The notes under the pieces were generated by a model. That model was not told the origin of the DNA and made no database searches. It was given only the letters and a program-made list of their open reading frames with translations. Both the position numbers and the translations under genes were made by a program. A stretch of DNA of 64,000 nt from Aurantiochytrium sp. KH105 (lineage: Eukaryota; Sar; Bigyra; Thraustochytrida; Thraustochytriidae): the NCBI GenBank assembly GCA_003116975.1, contig BGKB01000191.1:61584-125583 (forward strand), written 5' to 3'. Positions 8,815-18,859 of the stretch are shown one piece after another (positions within the stretch are counted from its first letter, which is position 1; each line of letters begins with the position of its first letter).

Positions 8815-9723
8815 ATGGAGATCATCAGCGTCCAGGAGAAAAGGCTCGAAGACACGCGCGAGGTGCTGCGCAAGGCGCTCGAGCCGTCGTACGGAGCAAA
8901 CGACAAGAACCCCGTGGTGCTTCTGGATCGTCTGGCGAGGCTGCAACGGCGGTGCGTCAAAGTTCAGGAACGTGTGCAGAAGCTAACCAAGGTCAAGCAG
9001 GAGCTTGTCGACGAGCTGTTCACGCAGAACTGGCAAGTGAACGAGGCGGCTCGCAGCGCACAAGTTGGCCAAGGAAACGCAGTGGCAGATGCGCTCGAGG
9101 GTCTGGCCACGTCTGGTGAACCCGCAGACGCCCTCGAGGCTGCGCGCGATGCGCAAGGTCGAATCAATGAGCTTCTTGAAGCATCGCAGGCATCATGGAA
9201 AGATTACTTTATTACACCCGCTACTCCGGCGGAGCTGAGTGCAAATGTGATCGCCTCACGAGTCGACCTCGATGTTGCGGTCCGCACTGTGCAGGGAGCT
9301 GGTCTCGAATCAGACTCTCTTCCGGATGCCAAGCAGGCAAGCAAGGAGGGGCGAGAGCATCAGCAGCAGCAGCAGCAGCAGCAGCACGATGAGCCCAAGT
9401 CGCCGCTCGAGGTCTCGCCCGAGGCCTTTGCTGCTCTGCCTGACTCGATTCGGGGTCGAGCTCGGCTTTCGGACGTGCAGCGCACACTCGAGATCATCAT
9501 TTCTCACGCAGGAAAGGCATCGTCAAAGGCATCGTCAAAGCGTTCTGGACGTGGCGGCAAAGGGCGCGCCCCACGACCCGGCGCAAGTCCTCCAGCCATG
9601 TCGATCAAAGAGCTCGATGCGCTTGGTGCCAAGGTCGTCGGTCACACGGGTGCCTGCGTGTTGCAGTGTCTACGAAGTTTGGGACTCGTGGATATTAGCC
9701 GGGATGGTGTGCAGCTCAAATGA
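8815..9723 (+). CDS. SKA1: SKA1-like spindle and kinetochore protein
   Basis: A 302-residue protein. The N-terminal half is a coiled coil (about 1-115), as expected for the part of SKA1 that dimerises with SKA2/SKA3. The C-terminal domain (about 205-302) starts SPEAFAALPDSIRGRARLSD, matching the SKA1 microtubule-binding domain signature F-x-x-hydrophobic-P-x-x-h-x-GR, and ends in a winged-helix-like segment (VVGHTGACVLQCLRSLGLV). The SKA complex tracks microtubule ends and stabilises kinetochore attachment in mitosis. Oddities: an eight-Gln run encoded by pure CAG (residues 183-190), and a basic, Gly-rich insertion inside the C-terminal domain (about 240-265). Faces the CEP76-like gene across a 545-bp spacer. 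Confidence 0.7.
   Translation: MEIISVQEKRLEDTREVLRKALEPSYGANDKNPVVLLDRLARLQRRCVKVQERVQKLTKVKQELVDELFTQNWQVNEAARSAQVGQGNAVADALEGLATSGEPADALEAARDAQGRINELLEASQASWKDYFITPATPAELSANVIASRVDLDVAVRTVQGAGLESDSLPDAKQASKEGREHQQQQQQQQHDEPKSPLEVSPEAFAALPDSIRGRARLSDVQRTLEIIISHAGKASSKASSKRSGRGGKGRAPRPGASPPAMSIKELDALGAKVVGHTGACVLQCLRSLGLVDISRDGVQLK
9361..9384 (+). repeat. CAG microsatellite coding for poly-Gln in SKA1-like gene
   Basis: Eight uninterrupted CAG codons in the linker between coiled coil and C-terminal domain. Pure codon use implies recent slippage and likely length variation between strains. Confidence 0.85.
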
Positions 9724-9804
9724 AAATGTGATATGTTAATGGCTGTATGATAGAAAAATTCACAAGGAGAGAAAAAGAGAGAGAGGCCACGCGCCAGGTA
9801 ACAT

Positions 9805-10515
9805 TTAAGCGAGGACCGGCTGACGCTCCTCCGAAACAGGCTCCGCGGCACTCTGAGAAGTCTGCTGCTGCTGCTGCTGCTGCTGCGTGGTCTCTACGTT
9901 GACGCCGCTTGGATGCACAGGGTCTGAGGGCGCAACGGGCAGCTTGTCGTTGAGCTCGTTTGCATCCGCTTGCTCAATAGCATCGAGCTCGGCGAGTACG
10001 TCCGCCTCGTCTTCGGGGTTGAGCTGTTCGGAGAGAATGTCATCGATCTCACGCTGGCGGTCCATGGCCTCCTGTGTGTCAGCGACAATATCGTTGACCT
10101 CATCTGGATCGAGCTGAAGCTCCTTGAGCGCCTTGTTGCCGGCCTTCATACCCTCGACAATCTCAACCTGGTGCTGCGCCCACTGCACGTCGTTGACCAT
10201 TTTCTCGAGATTGAAAAATTGGTCGTTGACCTTTTCGAGCTGCATTTCCCGCATCTTTTTGAGGCGCAGGGCGAGCTTGGCCTGGTCCTTCTTCTTGGCC
10301 TTGAGCATTTCGCGCGCCTTGTCGACGTACACTTGCTTTTCTCGTTCATGCTTCTTGCGGGCCTTGTCGAGACGGTCCCGCGCCACCTTGAGGTCCAGCA
10401 GCGCGCGGTCCTTGACGCTCATCTCGGGTCGCGACGCACGCTGCGCCCCCGTAGCGCCGCGCTGCTGGCCCGCCGCCCCCGGGGCGCCATCCTTCTTGCT
10501 AAAAAGACCGCCCAT
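9805..10515 (-). CDS. CHMP6: ESCRT-III subunit CHMP6/VPS20
   Basis: A 236-residue Snf7-family protein. It begins MGGLFSKK, a myristoylation signal (Gly2, Ser6) as in CHMP6/Vps20. Charged helices alpha1-alpha2 follow (about 30-110; LDLKVARDRLDKARKKHERE, then a basic KAKKKDQAKLALRLKKMREMQ stretch), then the acidic half with DEVNDIVADTQEAMDRQREID and LNPEDEADVLAELDAIE. The last matches the C-terminal alpha5/MIM-type region. CHMP6 links ESCRT-II to Snf7 polymerisation in multivesicular-body sorting. The tail has a CAG-encoded eight-Gln run (about 9861-9886). It ends 82 bp from the converging SKA1-like stop. Confidence 0.92.
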   Translation of the reverse strand: MGGLFSKKDGAPGAAGQQRGATGAQRASRPEMSVKDRALLDLKVARDRLDKARKKHEREKQVYVDKAREMLKAKKKDQAKLALRLKKMREMQLEKVNDQFFNLEKMVNDVQWAQHQVEIVEGMKAGNKALKELQLDPDEVNDIVADTQEAMDRQREIDDILSEQLNPEDEADVLAELDAIEQADANELNDKLPVAPSDPVHPSGVNVETTQQQQQQQQTSQSAAEPVSEERQPVLA

Positions 10516-11085
10516 GCTTGCGCGCGGGCTCGGGCTGCCTCGCTGCTCTCGCCACCGTTCGCTGCCGCTCTACCTGCGGCCGTCTACGTCTTCCTACGTT
10601 CGCACGACGGCGAGAAGGGACGTGGCTTCGCTCTCTGCTCACAGATAGGATTGGCAAGGAATGAGAGAGAAAGAACTCTCGTTGTCGGAAGGCGCTGCAA
10701 GCAAATCCACTTTCCGGGCCCAAAATGTAGCGACGAGCGTCTGTTGGGGCTCATGGCAAAAGTCTTCGAGGAGGACGTGTGCCGCGTCAGCTCTAAAATC
10801 CAGCGAAAAGAAGATGAGATCTTACCTGCGGCAAGTATGTACGATGGTATGTATGAGTTGCTGCCCTCGAGCAACAAAATGTGTGATTGGCCTGACTTCG
10901 ACGAGGAGCTATAAATCTTGTCAAAGGTTTTTACAGCAAGTTAAGTCACCTGCGTTGAGAAGCTCGACCCTGTCGCAAAATTTCAAAGCCTTGCTTTGGA
11001 CGTGCTCGCTCTGTTGAGCTGTGCTGTTTTCTAGATCGTGACCTCGAAGTTGTGAAAAATGATGATTCGTGGGAAAAACAAAAAG
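10516..11085. other. Intergenic region upstream of CHMP6
   Basis: 570 bp containing the CHMP6 promoter side and the 3' end of the sulfatase gene. No coding or RNA feature is convincing. The half nearest the sulfatase stop is AT-richer. Confidence 0.5.
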
Positions 11086-12729
11086 CTAGCGTGAAGGATG
11101 ATCAAATGGGATCTCCCCGAGAAGATTCGTCCAGTCGCGATCAACGTTGTCCCGAAATAGCTGAAGGAGGGCAGTTTTGGCATGTGCATGTGCAGGGTCA
11201 TCAATATGGTTGACGAGCTCAATTTGGCCAGCAGACGTATAATGGTACAAGGCTAGTCTACTGGTGACGAAGGCATTCTTTTTGTATGGTAAAACCTTGC
11301 GCTTGCGACTATACACCTTGCGCTTGGGCACATAGACGACGAGCCGGTAGTTTGTGCTTCGAATGGAGTAACCCATCTTGTTCCGCGTCGAGTAGGCGTC
11401 GTATTGCGATATTGCAGCAGCACGAACGGCACTCGACGGGTCGCGCATGAGAGGGACAAGCGACGTTCCCGCACGATCTGTCACCTTGGGTAACTCCAAG
11501 GCGCAAAGATCGAGTAGTGTCGGGAGAATGTCGACAGAGTCGACGGGGGACATGACTTGAGCGCCAATGCCAGCGTCCGCGACGTCCTGATTGTCCACAA
11601 GCCAGGTGGAGGCAGGCCGCACGCCCAAGGGCACGCGGGTCGCCTGGTCAAAAACCGTCTTTTTGCCCCAGAGATCGCGGTCACCAAGGTGAAAGCCATG
11701 GTCGCCCCACACTACGACGTGGGTGTTTGCAGCAACGTCCATGCTGTCCAGAGCGGTCATGAGTCTTCCGAATTGTGCGTCGACAAAGGTGACCGCGCCA
11801 TAATATGCGCGAGTTCGGTTTGCACCAGACACGGAAGCGTAATCCAAGTAAGACTGCAGCTCGCTACTCGGGGCTTGGGACCAGCGGACGTGGGTATCGA
11901 GCCAATACTCGTCGTCGTAGGAGGGTGGCTCGAACAGGCTATCGGGCATGTCGAGATATTGTGCGGTAATGGAATCCGGGCGCACCCAAGGCATGTGGGG
12001 CTTGCTGATGCCAACTGCAAGAAAGAAAGGCTCGTCTGCATTTGCAAGCTTTTGTAGAGCGCGGATGGCGACGGTGATGGCGCAGTAATCCTCATCTTTC
12101 GCTTCAAGTTCGTCGGGAAATGAATAAGAGAGAAAGGTGTGTCGCTCGAGGGGATCTTCACCAGACCCTGGAAAGAACTCTGTACCGTTGTTGCCGCACA
12201 TGTCGTCGGTATTGAGCTGAAAATCCTGTTTCCGTATGCCAGCATCCCAAGAGCACTCCTTTTTCGTATTTGCGTCATCGCAAAGGTCGGGGAAAGGATT
12301 GGCGCCGATCGTGGCTAAGGATGAAAAGAAGCTGCGTCCATCGAAAAGTTTTCCGACGCCTTCGACGCGGTACCCTGCTTTTCGAAAGTGACCAGGGAGC
12401 GTGACTAACTTTTTGTTGTACTTGCGAAAGACCGGGCGAAAATTATGGACTCGCGTGCGGTCTGGGCGCTGGCCGGCGAGCATGCTAGCGCGAGAGGGCG
12501 CGCACTCCGCACGGCTGCTGTGCGCGTTGGAGAACTGCACGCTTTGCTGAAAGAAGGCGTCAAAGTTGGGGCTGATAGCCACTTCGTCGTCGTACGCGCC
12601 AAGCGTTGGCCTCAGATCGTCCACGATCACGAGCAGCACATTGTGTTGCCCCTCTGCCGCTCGAGGGCCGACGCCCAGCACTCCGAGCGCAAGGGCGAGG
12701 GCGAGCACGGACCTCGTCGCTGTCCTCAT
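11086..12729 (-). CDS. Iduronate-2-sulfatase-like secreted/lysosomal sulfatase
   Basis: A 547-residue type I sulfatase with an N-terminal signal peptide (MRTATRSVLALALALGVLG). Metal ligands are in VDDLRP (Asp37/Asp38). The sulfatase signature is CAPSRASM, with Cys76 as the residue converted to formylglycine. Later conserved blocks are GISKPHMPWVRP, HVVVWGDHGFHLGD (metal-binding Asp-His) and MGYSIRSTNYRLVVYV. The order and wording match human IDS and its bacterial relatives (sulfatases of the choline-sulfatase/IDS branch). The expected reaction is removal of a 2-O-sulfate from a uronic-acid-containing polysaccharide. In a marine protist the substrate could be an algal or self-made sulfated glycan, so substrate is not fixed by family alone. 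Confidence 0.88.
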   Translation of the reverse strand: MRTATRSVLALALALGVLGVGPRAAEGQHNVLLVIVDDLRPTLGAYDDEVAISPNFDAFFQQSVQFSNAHSSRAECAPSRASMLAGQRPDRTRVHNFRPVFRKYNKKLVTLPGHFRKAGYRVEGVGKLFDGRSFFSSLATIGANPFPDLCDDANTKKECSWDAGIRKQDFQLNTDDMCGNNGTEFFPGSGEDPLERHTFLSYSFPDELEAKDEDYCAITVAIRALQKLANADEPFFLAVGISKPHMPWVRPDSITAQYLDMPDSLFEPPSYDDEYWLDTHVRWSQAPSSELQSYLDYASVSGANRTRAYYGAVTFVDAQFGRLMTALDSMDVAANTHVVVWGDHGFHLGDRDLWGKKTVFDQATRVPLGVRPASTWLVDNQDVADAGIGAQVMSPVDSVDILPTLLDLCALELPKVTDRAGTSLVPLMRDPSSAVRAAAISQYDAYSTRNKMGYSIRSTNYRLVVYVPKRKVYSRKRKVLPYKKNAFVTSRLALYHYTSAGQIELVNHIDDPAHAHAKTALLQLFRDNVDRDWTNLLGEIPFDHPSR

Positions 12730-13454
12730 CCTCCTCTCGCAGCGTGTCTGCTCGCCGCGTCTCTGCCTTGCGCGCTTTTTGCTTTGGAGTCGTCAACCGA
12801 CCAACTCCGAGATCAGATCACCTCGCGCTCACACGCCTGCGCTATGGGACGTCGCTCCGCGTCCGCGTCGGGCGGACAAGGCCTCGCCTCGCCTCGCCCC
12901 GTCTCCCCTCCCCTCGCGGGCGACGGCGACCCGGCTTGCTTGGCCGGCTCCGCGCCGCGTCGCGTGCACGCGTGCACGCGCCGATTGGTCTCGCTCGTGT
13001 CTGTCTGTATACGTGTTGTGCGGACCCACTGCCTGTGCCACGACCGTGCCGGTCACCCGTCAGTGCAGGGAGCTCTAACTTATAATAACGCACAAATGAG
13101 AGAAGAGACGAGAAGAGAAGCGAGACGAGGCGAGGCGACCAGACGAGACCAGAAGAGACGAGACGAGCTGGAGAAGAGGGCGGGGGAAACGGAGACAGCG
13201 CGCGCTGCAGGCGGCTTTCTCGCTGCCAGCGCATGTCTGTGGCGCGGCCTGGTGCGGAATGGGCCCGGCGTGGCGCGGCGTGGCGTGGCGTGGCTTGCTT
13301 GCTTGCTTGCTTTCCAGACTGCGACCCGCGGGTCGAGTAACCTAGTATCACAGCAAGAACATGACGCAAGCGAGGCAAGAGTAGCAGCAGAAAGCCAACG
13401 CAGGACGCGCGCGGACTCGCGGGAGGGCGGCGGGCGGGCGGGGGAGAAGAGGGG
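12730..13454. other. Divergent promoter region with purine-rich GAGACGA stretch
   Basis: 725 bp between the sulfatase and ankyrin genes. At 13095-13190 one strand is almost all G/A (GAGACGAGAAGAGAAGCGAGACG-type repeats), followed by GGCGTGGCGTGGC and a (CTTG)n run near 13290. Frames here are low-complexity artefacts. Confidence 0.5.
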
Positions 13455-14336
13455 ATGCGCGCGCTGCGGCTGGCGCTAGCGGCGGCGGAAACGGGCAGCG
13501 AGGAGGCGGCGGCGGCGGCGGCAGCGCGCGGCGAGGTGGGCGGCGGTTGGAACGCCAAGATGGGGGAGCCAACGGGCGCCGCCAAGTCGGCAGCGCCCGT
13601 TGACGCGGACGCCGAGGTGGAGCACGTGCACGGGTGGACGGCGCTGCACGTGGCGTGCGCAGCAAGAAGGCCGGACGCCGTAGAGGCCTTGTTGGCGCGC
13701 GGGGCGAACACGGAAGCAAAGTCGCGACAGTTTGCGCACACGCCTCTGCACGTTGCAGCGTGCGTGGGATCGCAGACCGCCGTACAGAACTTGCTCGACG
13801 CGGGCGCCGTCATCCAGGCAAGGGATGAAAACGGGTACACGGCGTTGCATTATGCCGCGGTAGAGGGCTATCGCGCCGTCGTGGAGACACTTCTCGCGGC
13901 CATGGAGGCGCGCGGCACCGTAGCTTTGGTGAACGAGCTTGACAAGGACGGATGCTCGGCCCTCACCCTCGCGCAGCGCGCCATGAACAGCAAGGTGGCC
14001 GAAACGCTTCACAACTTTCTCGCTACGAATCTTGCTCACGATCTTGTCGATCCAGCAGAGATTGCCGAGGTTAATCGCTGGCTTGCCGATGACGTGGGTC
14101 TACCTCAGTACATTCCAGGATTTATATCGGCAGGGTACACGCGTCTTGCGTTCTGGGCCAAATCAGGTCTCACCGAGGCGGAGTTCCGGGAGATCGGCGT
14201 CATGCTTCCGGGCCACCAACGTATCATCGCACGTTTTCTTGCTGACTATGCTACAAGTGGCGATGATGATGATGACGGTAATTCGTCTGGGAGCGAGAGT
14301 GGGTCGGGCTCTGACGCTAGTTCTGAAGCTTCATAG
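13455..14336 (+). CDS. Ankyrin-repeat and SAM-domain protein
   Basis: A 293-residue protein. An Ala-rich N-terminus (about 1-50) precedes three to four ankyrin repeats (about 55-180): GWTALHVACAARRPDAVEALL, HTPLHVAACVGSQTAVQNLL, GYTALHYAAVEGYRAVVETLL and a weaker GCSALTLAQRAM unit. A SAM domain follows (about 205-265: WLADDVGLPQYIPGFI ... LTEAEFREIGVMLPGHQRIIARF), then an acidic Asp/Ser-rich tail. Ankyrin-SAM proteins are scaffolds; no catalytic function is expected. The ATG at 13455 is the first in frame, but the next methionine (MGEPTGAAK) is also possible because the segment between them is low complexity. Confidence 0.85.
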   Translation: MRALRLALAAAETGSEEAAAAAAARGEVGGGWNAKMGEPTGAAKSAAPVDADAEVEHVHGWTALHVACAARRPDAVEALLARGANTEAKSRQFAHTPLHVAACVGSQTAVQNLLDAGAVIQARDENGYTALHYAAVEGYRAVVETLLAAMEARGTVALVNELDKDGCSALTLAQRAMNSKVAETLHNFLATNLAHDLVDPAEIAEVNRWLADDVGLPQYIPGFISAGYTRLAFWAKSGLTEAEFREIGVMLPGHQRIIARFLADYATSGDDDDDGNSSGSESGSGSDASSEAS

Positions 14337-15137
14337 GGATCATCATTTCCTCTGCTTTCGAGGGCTTGAAGATGAAAATCTCTTCGTGTACATTTACGAG
14401 CATCTGCATGGGTCCTCAAAATCATACATGTATAAAAAGAAATGAAGTGGTCAATCACGAAACGAGAAGTCGACCTTGAGAATGGACGTTTTGCGTTTGA
14501 GTTACGACAAGATCTCTCCGTTCTCCTCTATAAGTGCAAGCAAGACATCACCCCCCGAAGAACAACTTCGTGTCGCTGCCCCCTTGCTGCTGCTGCTGCT
14601 GCGTGCGCATCGAACGTAGCGAGGTAGGCTCCTGCGTCTCCCTTCGCCTCCTCCACCGCTCCAACGCAGCGCGGTGCAATGCAGCGCACCGCGCGCCGAC
14701 CGACACACCTCGCGTCTGCGCCCCTGGACTCGGGTCCCGGTCGGCCAGGACGGGTCCCAGCTGGAGCGCGTCTAGAGCAGTGCTAGCAGTTCCTCGCCGC
14801 GGCGGGCAAAGACTTTTCGACGTCTTGACTTGACGCGACTCGACGCGGCGCGACGCGACCCGCGCGACGCGACCCGCGCGACGGACTGCGAGGCGGACGC
14901 GCGCGCGCGCGGCCCCGGAGCGACGCGCAGACGAGCTCGCCTCGCCTCGGCGCAGTGGCGCGACGCGCGCGGCGACGCGGCCCGAGGCGCAGCGGCGCGA
15001 ATCGACCGCGCGGGGCGCAGGAGCGAGCGAGGCCGGCTCGAAGACGGCGTTCGCGAGACGCGCGCAGACCCTGGGCGGCGGGCTCGAAGGCGGGCGTGCG
15101 CGCGCGTGACAGCGCGAGCGGCAGCGAGGGAAAGACC
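14337..15137. other. GC-rich intergenic region upstream of BSD-domain gene
   Basis: About 800 bp with no supported gene. The last 300 bp are extremely CpG-rich and contain GCGACGCGACCCGC repeats near 14846-14882. A frame running into the BSD gene from 14955 is Arg/Ala junk and is treated as leader. Confidence 0.5.
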
Positions 15138-16337
15138 ATGTTCTCTGGGCTGCTAAACCAGTACAAGCGCGAGCTCAACGAGTTCGTGGAGACGGTGCGA
15201 GAGGACACGAGCCAGGTGCTGAGCTCGGCCGCGGAAAAGCTGTCGAAACTCAACGTGGACGGAGACGACAGCGACGAGGACAAGGGCGCGCATGCAGCAG
15301 CCGCTTCGCTCAAGCTTGCCCGAATCCCGGACTTTGAGACCTTTTTGGAGGTCGACCTCGAGCATGGCGACCAACTCGCACCCTTTGAGGACTTTGCGTC
15401 CTCGTTCCAGCTCTCGTCGCGGGAGGACCAAATCAAGGCTGCAGGAGATGCGCTGCTTGACCTCTACGACGCCTACGTGCCCGACCGCATGACCCACGAA
15501 AGCTTTTGGATGCGCTACTTTTACTTTCAGCATGTTCAACGCCGTGCGCGTCTCCTTGCAGGCGACATGGGTCAGCAAGACGAGGAACTCTCGTGGGGTG
15601 ACGACGACGAAGAAGAGGACTTAGAGGACGACGATGAAGACCAAGAAGACCAAGATCGCGCAGCAGGAGACAGCAGCAACGCCAAGAGTTCTGCCAACGA
15701 CGTGGACGACGATGCTGCCTCGGCGGACGCACGTGCGGGGACAACTCGCAGCAGCAGCAAAAAGGATGGCCGTGGCAGCGCGCTGGCCGGTGCCAAGGTG
15801 CGCGCAGCAATGGCGGAGCAGACGGTCGAAGACTTGCGCACGCAGGTGGAGCGTCTCACTGCCCGTGTTGCGGAGCTTGAACGTGAGAATGAGAGTCTCC
15901 GACGGGAACAAGAGCGCGCATCCACAGCAGAGCCCATGGCGACAGAGGCCGCCCCTGCGGTCCCGGCCGAGGACGTTGAAGACCGTGTACAAATGGACGA
16001 GATTGAGCAAATGCAAAAGGAGGACGTGGCAAGCAGCAAGCCCAAGGCTGACGACGAAGAGGACGACTCAGACCTTGGCGTCTGGGAAGTGGACGACAGC
16101 GTTGTTGACGGTGGAAGCTCGTCCACCACGGAACCACCTGTCTTGAGCGATGACAACGCTGCTGAGAACAAGGACGAAATCCAGGAAGAGGAGCAAGAAG
16201 AGGTGTTTGATGATGAAGCCGGTGAGACCGCTGCGGAAGACGCATCGAAACAAGAAGACACGCAAGACGGTGCCAAGGAAGAACACGAAGAAGCAGGTGA
16301 CGAGGAGGAAGAGGACGGATGGGGCTCGTGGGAGTAG
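15138..16337 (+). CDS. BSD-domain protein (BSDC1-like)
   Basis: A 399-residue protein. The start is ATG 15138 (MFSGLLNQYKRELNEFVETV); the upstream in-frame extension is Arg/Ala-rich leader and is rejected. After a helical N-terminus (about 1-45) comes the BSD domain (about 95-140), with the conserved FW and aromatic pattern in DRMTHESFWMRYFYFQHV. A long acidic tract (DDDEEEDLEDDD), a leucine-zipper-like coiled coil (about 215-255; VEDLRTQVERLTARVAELER) and a very acidic tail follow, ending WGSWE. This matches the BSDC1/synapse-associated BSD architecture of cytoplasmic proteins, not TFIIH p62. The function of this group is poorly defined. Confidence 0.8.
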   Translation: MFSGLLNQYKRELNEFVETVREDTSQVLSSAAEKLSKLNVDGDDSDEDKGAHAAAASLKLARIPDFETFLEVDLEHGDQLAPFEDFASSFQLSSREDQIKAAGDALLDLYDAYVPDRMTHESFWMRYFYFQHVQRRARLLAGDMGQQDEELSWGDDDEEEDLEDDDEDQEDQDRAAGDSSNAKSSANDVDDDAASADARAGTTRSSSKKDGRGSALAGAKVRAAMAEQTVEDLRTQVERLTARVAELERENESLRREQERASTAEPMATEAAPAVPAEDVEDRVQMDEIEQMQKEDVASSKPKADDEEDDSDLGVWEVDDSVVDGGSSSTTEPPVLSDDNAAENKDEIQEEEQEEVFDDEAGETAAEDASKQEDTQDGAKEEHEEAGDEEEEDGWGSWE

Positions 16338-16488
16338 CACGCAAATGAAGAGTTTTTCAATTCTGGACATCACAATATTCGCCTTTGTTTCACGCTTTCT
16401 TACCTCCAAGAGATACCCGTTCAACCAAAAAAGCCAAAGTTCATAGTTCAAACTCTCGATTCGTATCGCGCCACCCGCGGCCAAGCTC

Positions 16489-18663
16489 ATGGCCGACGGG
16501 CGCGCGGCGGCAGAGGCCGTCGCCGCCGACCCAAACCCGCTGGCGCGTCTGCGGCCGGGCGTGGGCGAGAAACTACGCGCAAGTCGCAACATTGCGAGCA
16601 TGGCCCATGCTGTCGAGGAACTCGTGGCCAACGCTCTCGATGCAGAGGCGCGCGCGGTGAGCGTGACAGTGAACCCGCGCGTGGGCTTTATTCGCGTCGA
16701 GGATAATGGCTGCGGAATGACACGCTCGGTGCTCGAACGCGCTGGAGCTGCCTTCTCGACGAGCAAACTCTCGGCAGCTGAGAGCGCTGCACTCTTGCGC
16801 AACGGGGAGGCCCCGACGACTGCGCGAGGTTTTCGTGGCGACGCGTTGCATGCGCTCTCGCATTTGGGCGAAGTGGAGGTCGTCTCGCGTCCGTGGCGCG
16901 TGGCCGGTTTTGAAAAGAATTGCGCCAAAACTGTATTGACCAAGCGACTTTTGCGCGGCCGTGCCGAGGCCGTCCAAGCTTCGGCGGTTCAGGGAGGGTC
17001 TCCAGGTACTCAGGTGACAGTGCACAAGATCTTTGCAGATGTACCCGTACGACGTGCGCGTCTTGAAGCCAATGCAAAAGAAACAGTGACCCAGATTCGG
17101 CGACTTTTGCAGCGTAATGCTCTCGGTTCGCCTCGTTGCGCCTTTGCGCTTTGCGAGGGCGACGGGTCGCAGGCGTCGCTCGTGTGGAAGTCAGCGGGCG
17201 GGTCGTCGACGCGGGATGTTTTTGGCAAGCTTTACGGCGAGCGGACGGGCAAGGCTCTCTTGGACCGCTCCTTGGCGACACACGACTTTCGCTTGGAAGC
17301 CCTCGTATCACCTGCAGATGCAGACGCCATGCACGCATCTTCTGCTTTGCAATTCATCTTTGTCAATGGAAGGCCAGTACCTCGCGTGCGGCGCATTGAA
17401 GGTCTCATGAATCGTCTCTACCGCTCTCACTTTGAGCGCCTCGACGTGTCGTTGGATGGGCCGTGCTTTCCGGCGTTTGTGCTCTCGATTGAATGCGCGC
17501 CCGGACTGGTTGACGTACTCTGGGAGCCATCCAAAAGCGTTGTCGAGTTTGCGGACTGGCGACGTCTTTTGCGTGATGTGGAAGAGATGATGCATGGCGT
17601 CTTTGATGGCGCGGGTCAGCCATTGAGCAACGAAAGCAATACGCAAGACAGCTTTGCTTCCCACGGCACAGCAGTCTCGAGCACGAGCAGTGGGAGCAGT
17701 CGCTTTTTCGCCGCAGTTGCTGCCGCCGTCTTTGGCGATGGCGCTGAGGCATGTCCACCAGATCCTCCGGCATTGACTCGAGACGAACCGACCTGTCGGA
17801 ACGCGAGCAAGGACAGAAGCGGAGATGGTTCCGCGCCCACTTCTAAATCAGCTGCCGATGCTTGGCGTGAGTTTCGTCCAAAGCGACGACGGACTGAAGA
17901 AGTTGCTCCATCGAGAGCTTGCGCTTCGGAAACCTCGAGTGAGGCCTTTGGGCCCAATCGCACCGTGGAGGGAGTCAGTCTGACGCGCGTCGCCCTGGCC
18001 GAGTGCAAAATTATTGCGCAAGTAGGCGCCAAGTTCATTTTTGTGCAGCATGAGAATCAAATTCTCTGCGTGGACCAGCATGCTGCCGACGAAAGGGTAC
18101 GGCTCGAGACTTTTGAGGCAAGTCTTGCCGATCGCTTGGGGTCTGCGTATGTGAGCAAGCACATTTTGGAGACTTTTGAGCGCGTGCGTCTGATGCCTGA
18201 CCAGAGCTCGCTTTTGGACGACCTCGGGGATGAGTTGCAAGAGTGGGGGTTTTCGTGGCGGGTCGATGAATTTGACACACGGGCGATTATTCTCGAAAGT
18301 GTGCCTGCCGTCTTTGGCGTGCCACTCGGCGTCTCGGCGCTCGTCGAGGTTCTTCGCATGGGCGCAGAGAGCCCGGCGTTGGTAAAAACACTCTTGCCAC
18401 CTCCCATTCGCAACGCTGCTGTTGTTCGAGCGTGCCGTGGTGCCATAAAATTTGGCGATGATCTGACGCATGAGCAGTGTGTGGCCCTGGTTCGCAAGCT
18501 GTCGCGATGCAAGTTTCCCTTTCAGTGTGCTCATGGGCGGCCATCATGCGTGCCGCTTGCGGGTATTGTTCGCAAGACAGCCTTGGCCTCGGATGAGGAT
18601 TTTCCAGTCTCTGCTCACGAAAGCAGGCAGGTTAGCCAAGAAACAAGGCATCAAGCAGTGTAA
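16489..18663 (+). CDS. MLH3: DNA mismatch-repair protein MLH3 (MutL family)
   Basis: A 724-residue MutL homologue. The N-terminal GHKL ATPase has EELVANALDAEA (Glu44, Asn48), DNGCGM (Asp72) and GFRGDALHAL. The C-terminal endonuclease site is intact: DQHAADERVRLE (residues 529-540) fits DQHA(X)2E(X)4E; ACRGAIKFGDDL and FQCAHGRPSCVPLA (Cys680-His682) supply the remaining zinc-site motifs. The wording of these last motifs is MLH3-like, not PMS2-like. MLH3 pairs with MLH1 in mismatch repair and in meiotic crossover resolution. The length resembles fungal MLH3 and is far shorter than the human protein. A meiotic role, and so a sexual cycle, is an inference. Confidence 0.88.
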   Translation: MADGRAAAEAVAADPNPLARLRPGVGEKLRASRNIASMAHAVEELVANALDAEARAVSVTVNPRVGFIRVEDNGCGMTRSVLERAGAAFSTSKLSAAESAALLRNGEAPTTARGFRGDALHALSHLGEVEVVSRPWRVAGFEKNCAKTVLTKRLLRGRAEAVQASAVQGGSPGTQVTVHKIFADVPVRRARLEANAKETVTQIRRLLQRNALGSPRCAFALCEGDGSQASLVWKSAGGSSTRDVFGKLYGERTGKALLDRSLATHDFRLEALVSPADADAMHASSALQFIFVNGRPVPRVRRIEGLMNRLYRSHFERLDVSLDGPCFPAFVLSIECAPGLVDVLWEPSKSVVEFADWRRLLRDVEEMMHGVFDGAGQPLSNESNTQDSFASHGTAVSSTSSGSSRFFAAVAAAVFGDGAEACPPDPPALTRDEPTCRNASKDRSGDGSAPTSKSAADAWREFRPKRRRTEEVAPSRACASETSSEAFGPNRTVEGVSLTRVALAECKIIAQVGAKFIFVQHENQILCVDQHAADERVRLETFEASLADRLGSAYVSKHILETFERVRLMPDQSSLLDDLGDELQEWGFSWRVDEFDTRAIILESVPAVFGVPLGVSALVEVLRMGAESPALVKTLLPPPIRNAAVVRACRGAIKFGDDLTHEQCVALVRKLSRCKFPFQCAHGRPSCVPLAGIVRKTALASDEDFPVSAHESRQVSQETRHQAV

Positions 18664-18859
18664 GGAAGAAAGTGTTGGGTGGGTGGAAGGAGATGAAGAG
18701 GAGGCGCACCTTTGGGGACGAACATGTCTTCGGATTCCTCCCCTTTGTTAATTTTTGGTTGCGGTCACAAGGCTTCAAGTTTAATCGATGAAGAATACTC
18801 TTATGTTCATGTACTACTACCATCTCGAATGTTGTATCTGGCTGTGTGTGTGTGGCTGG

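Noticed and set aside
12842-13840. 332-residue minus-strand frame across the ankyrin gene start
   Set aside because: Low-complexity Ser/Ala/Arg product overlapping a clear ankyrin-SAM gene on the plus strand.
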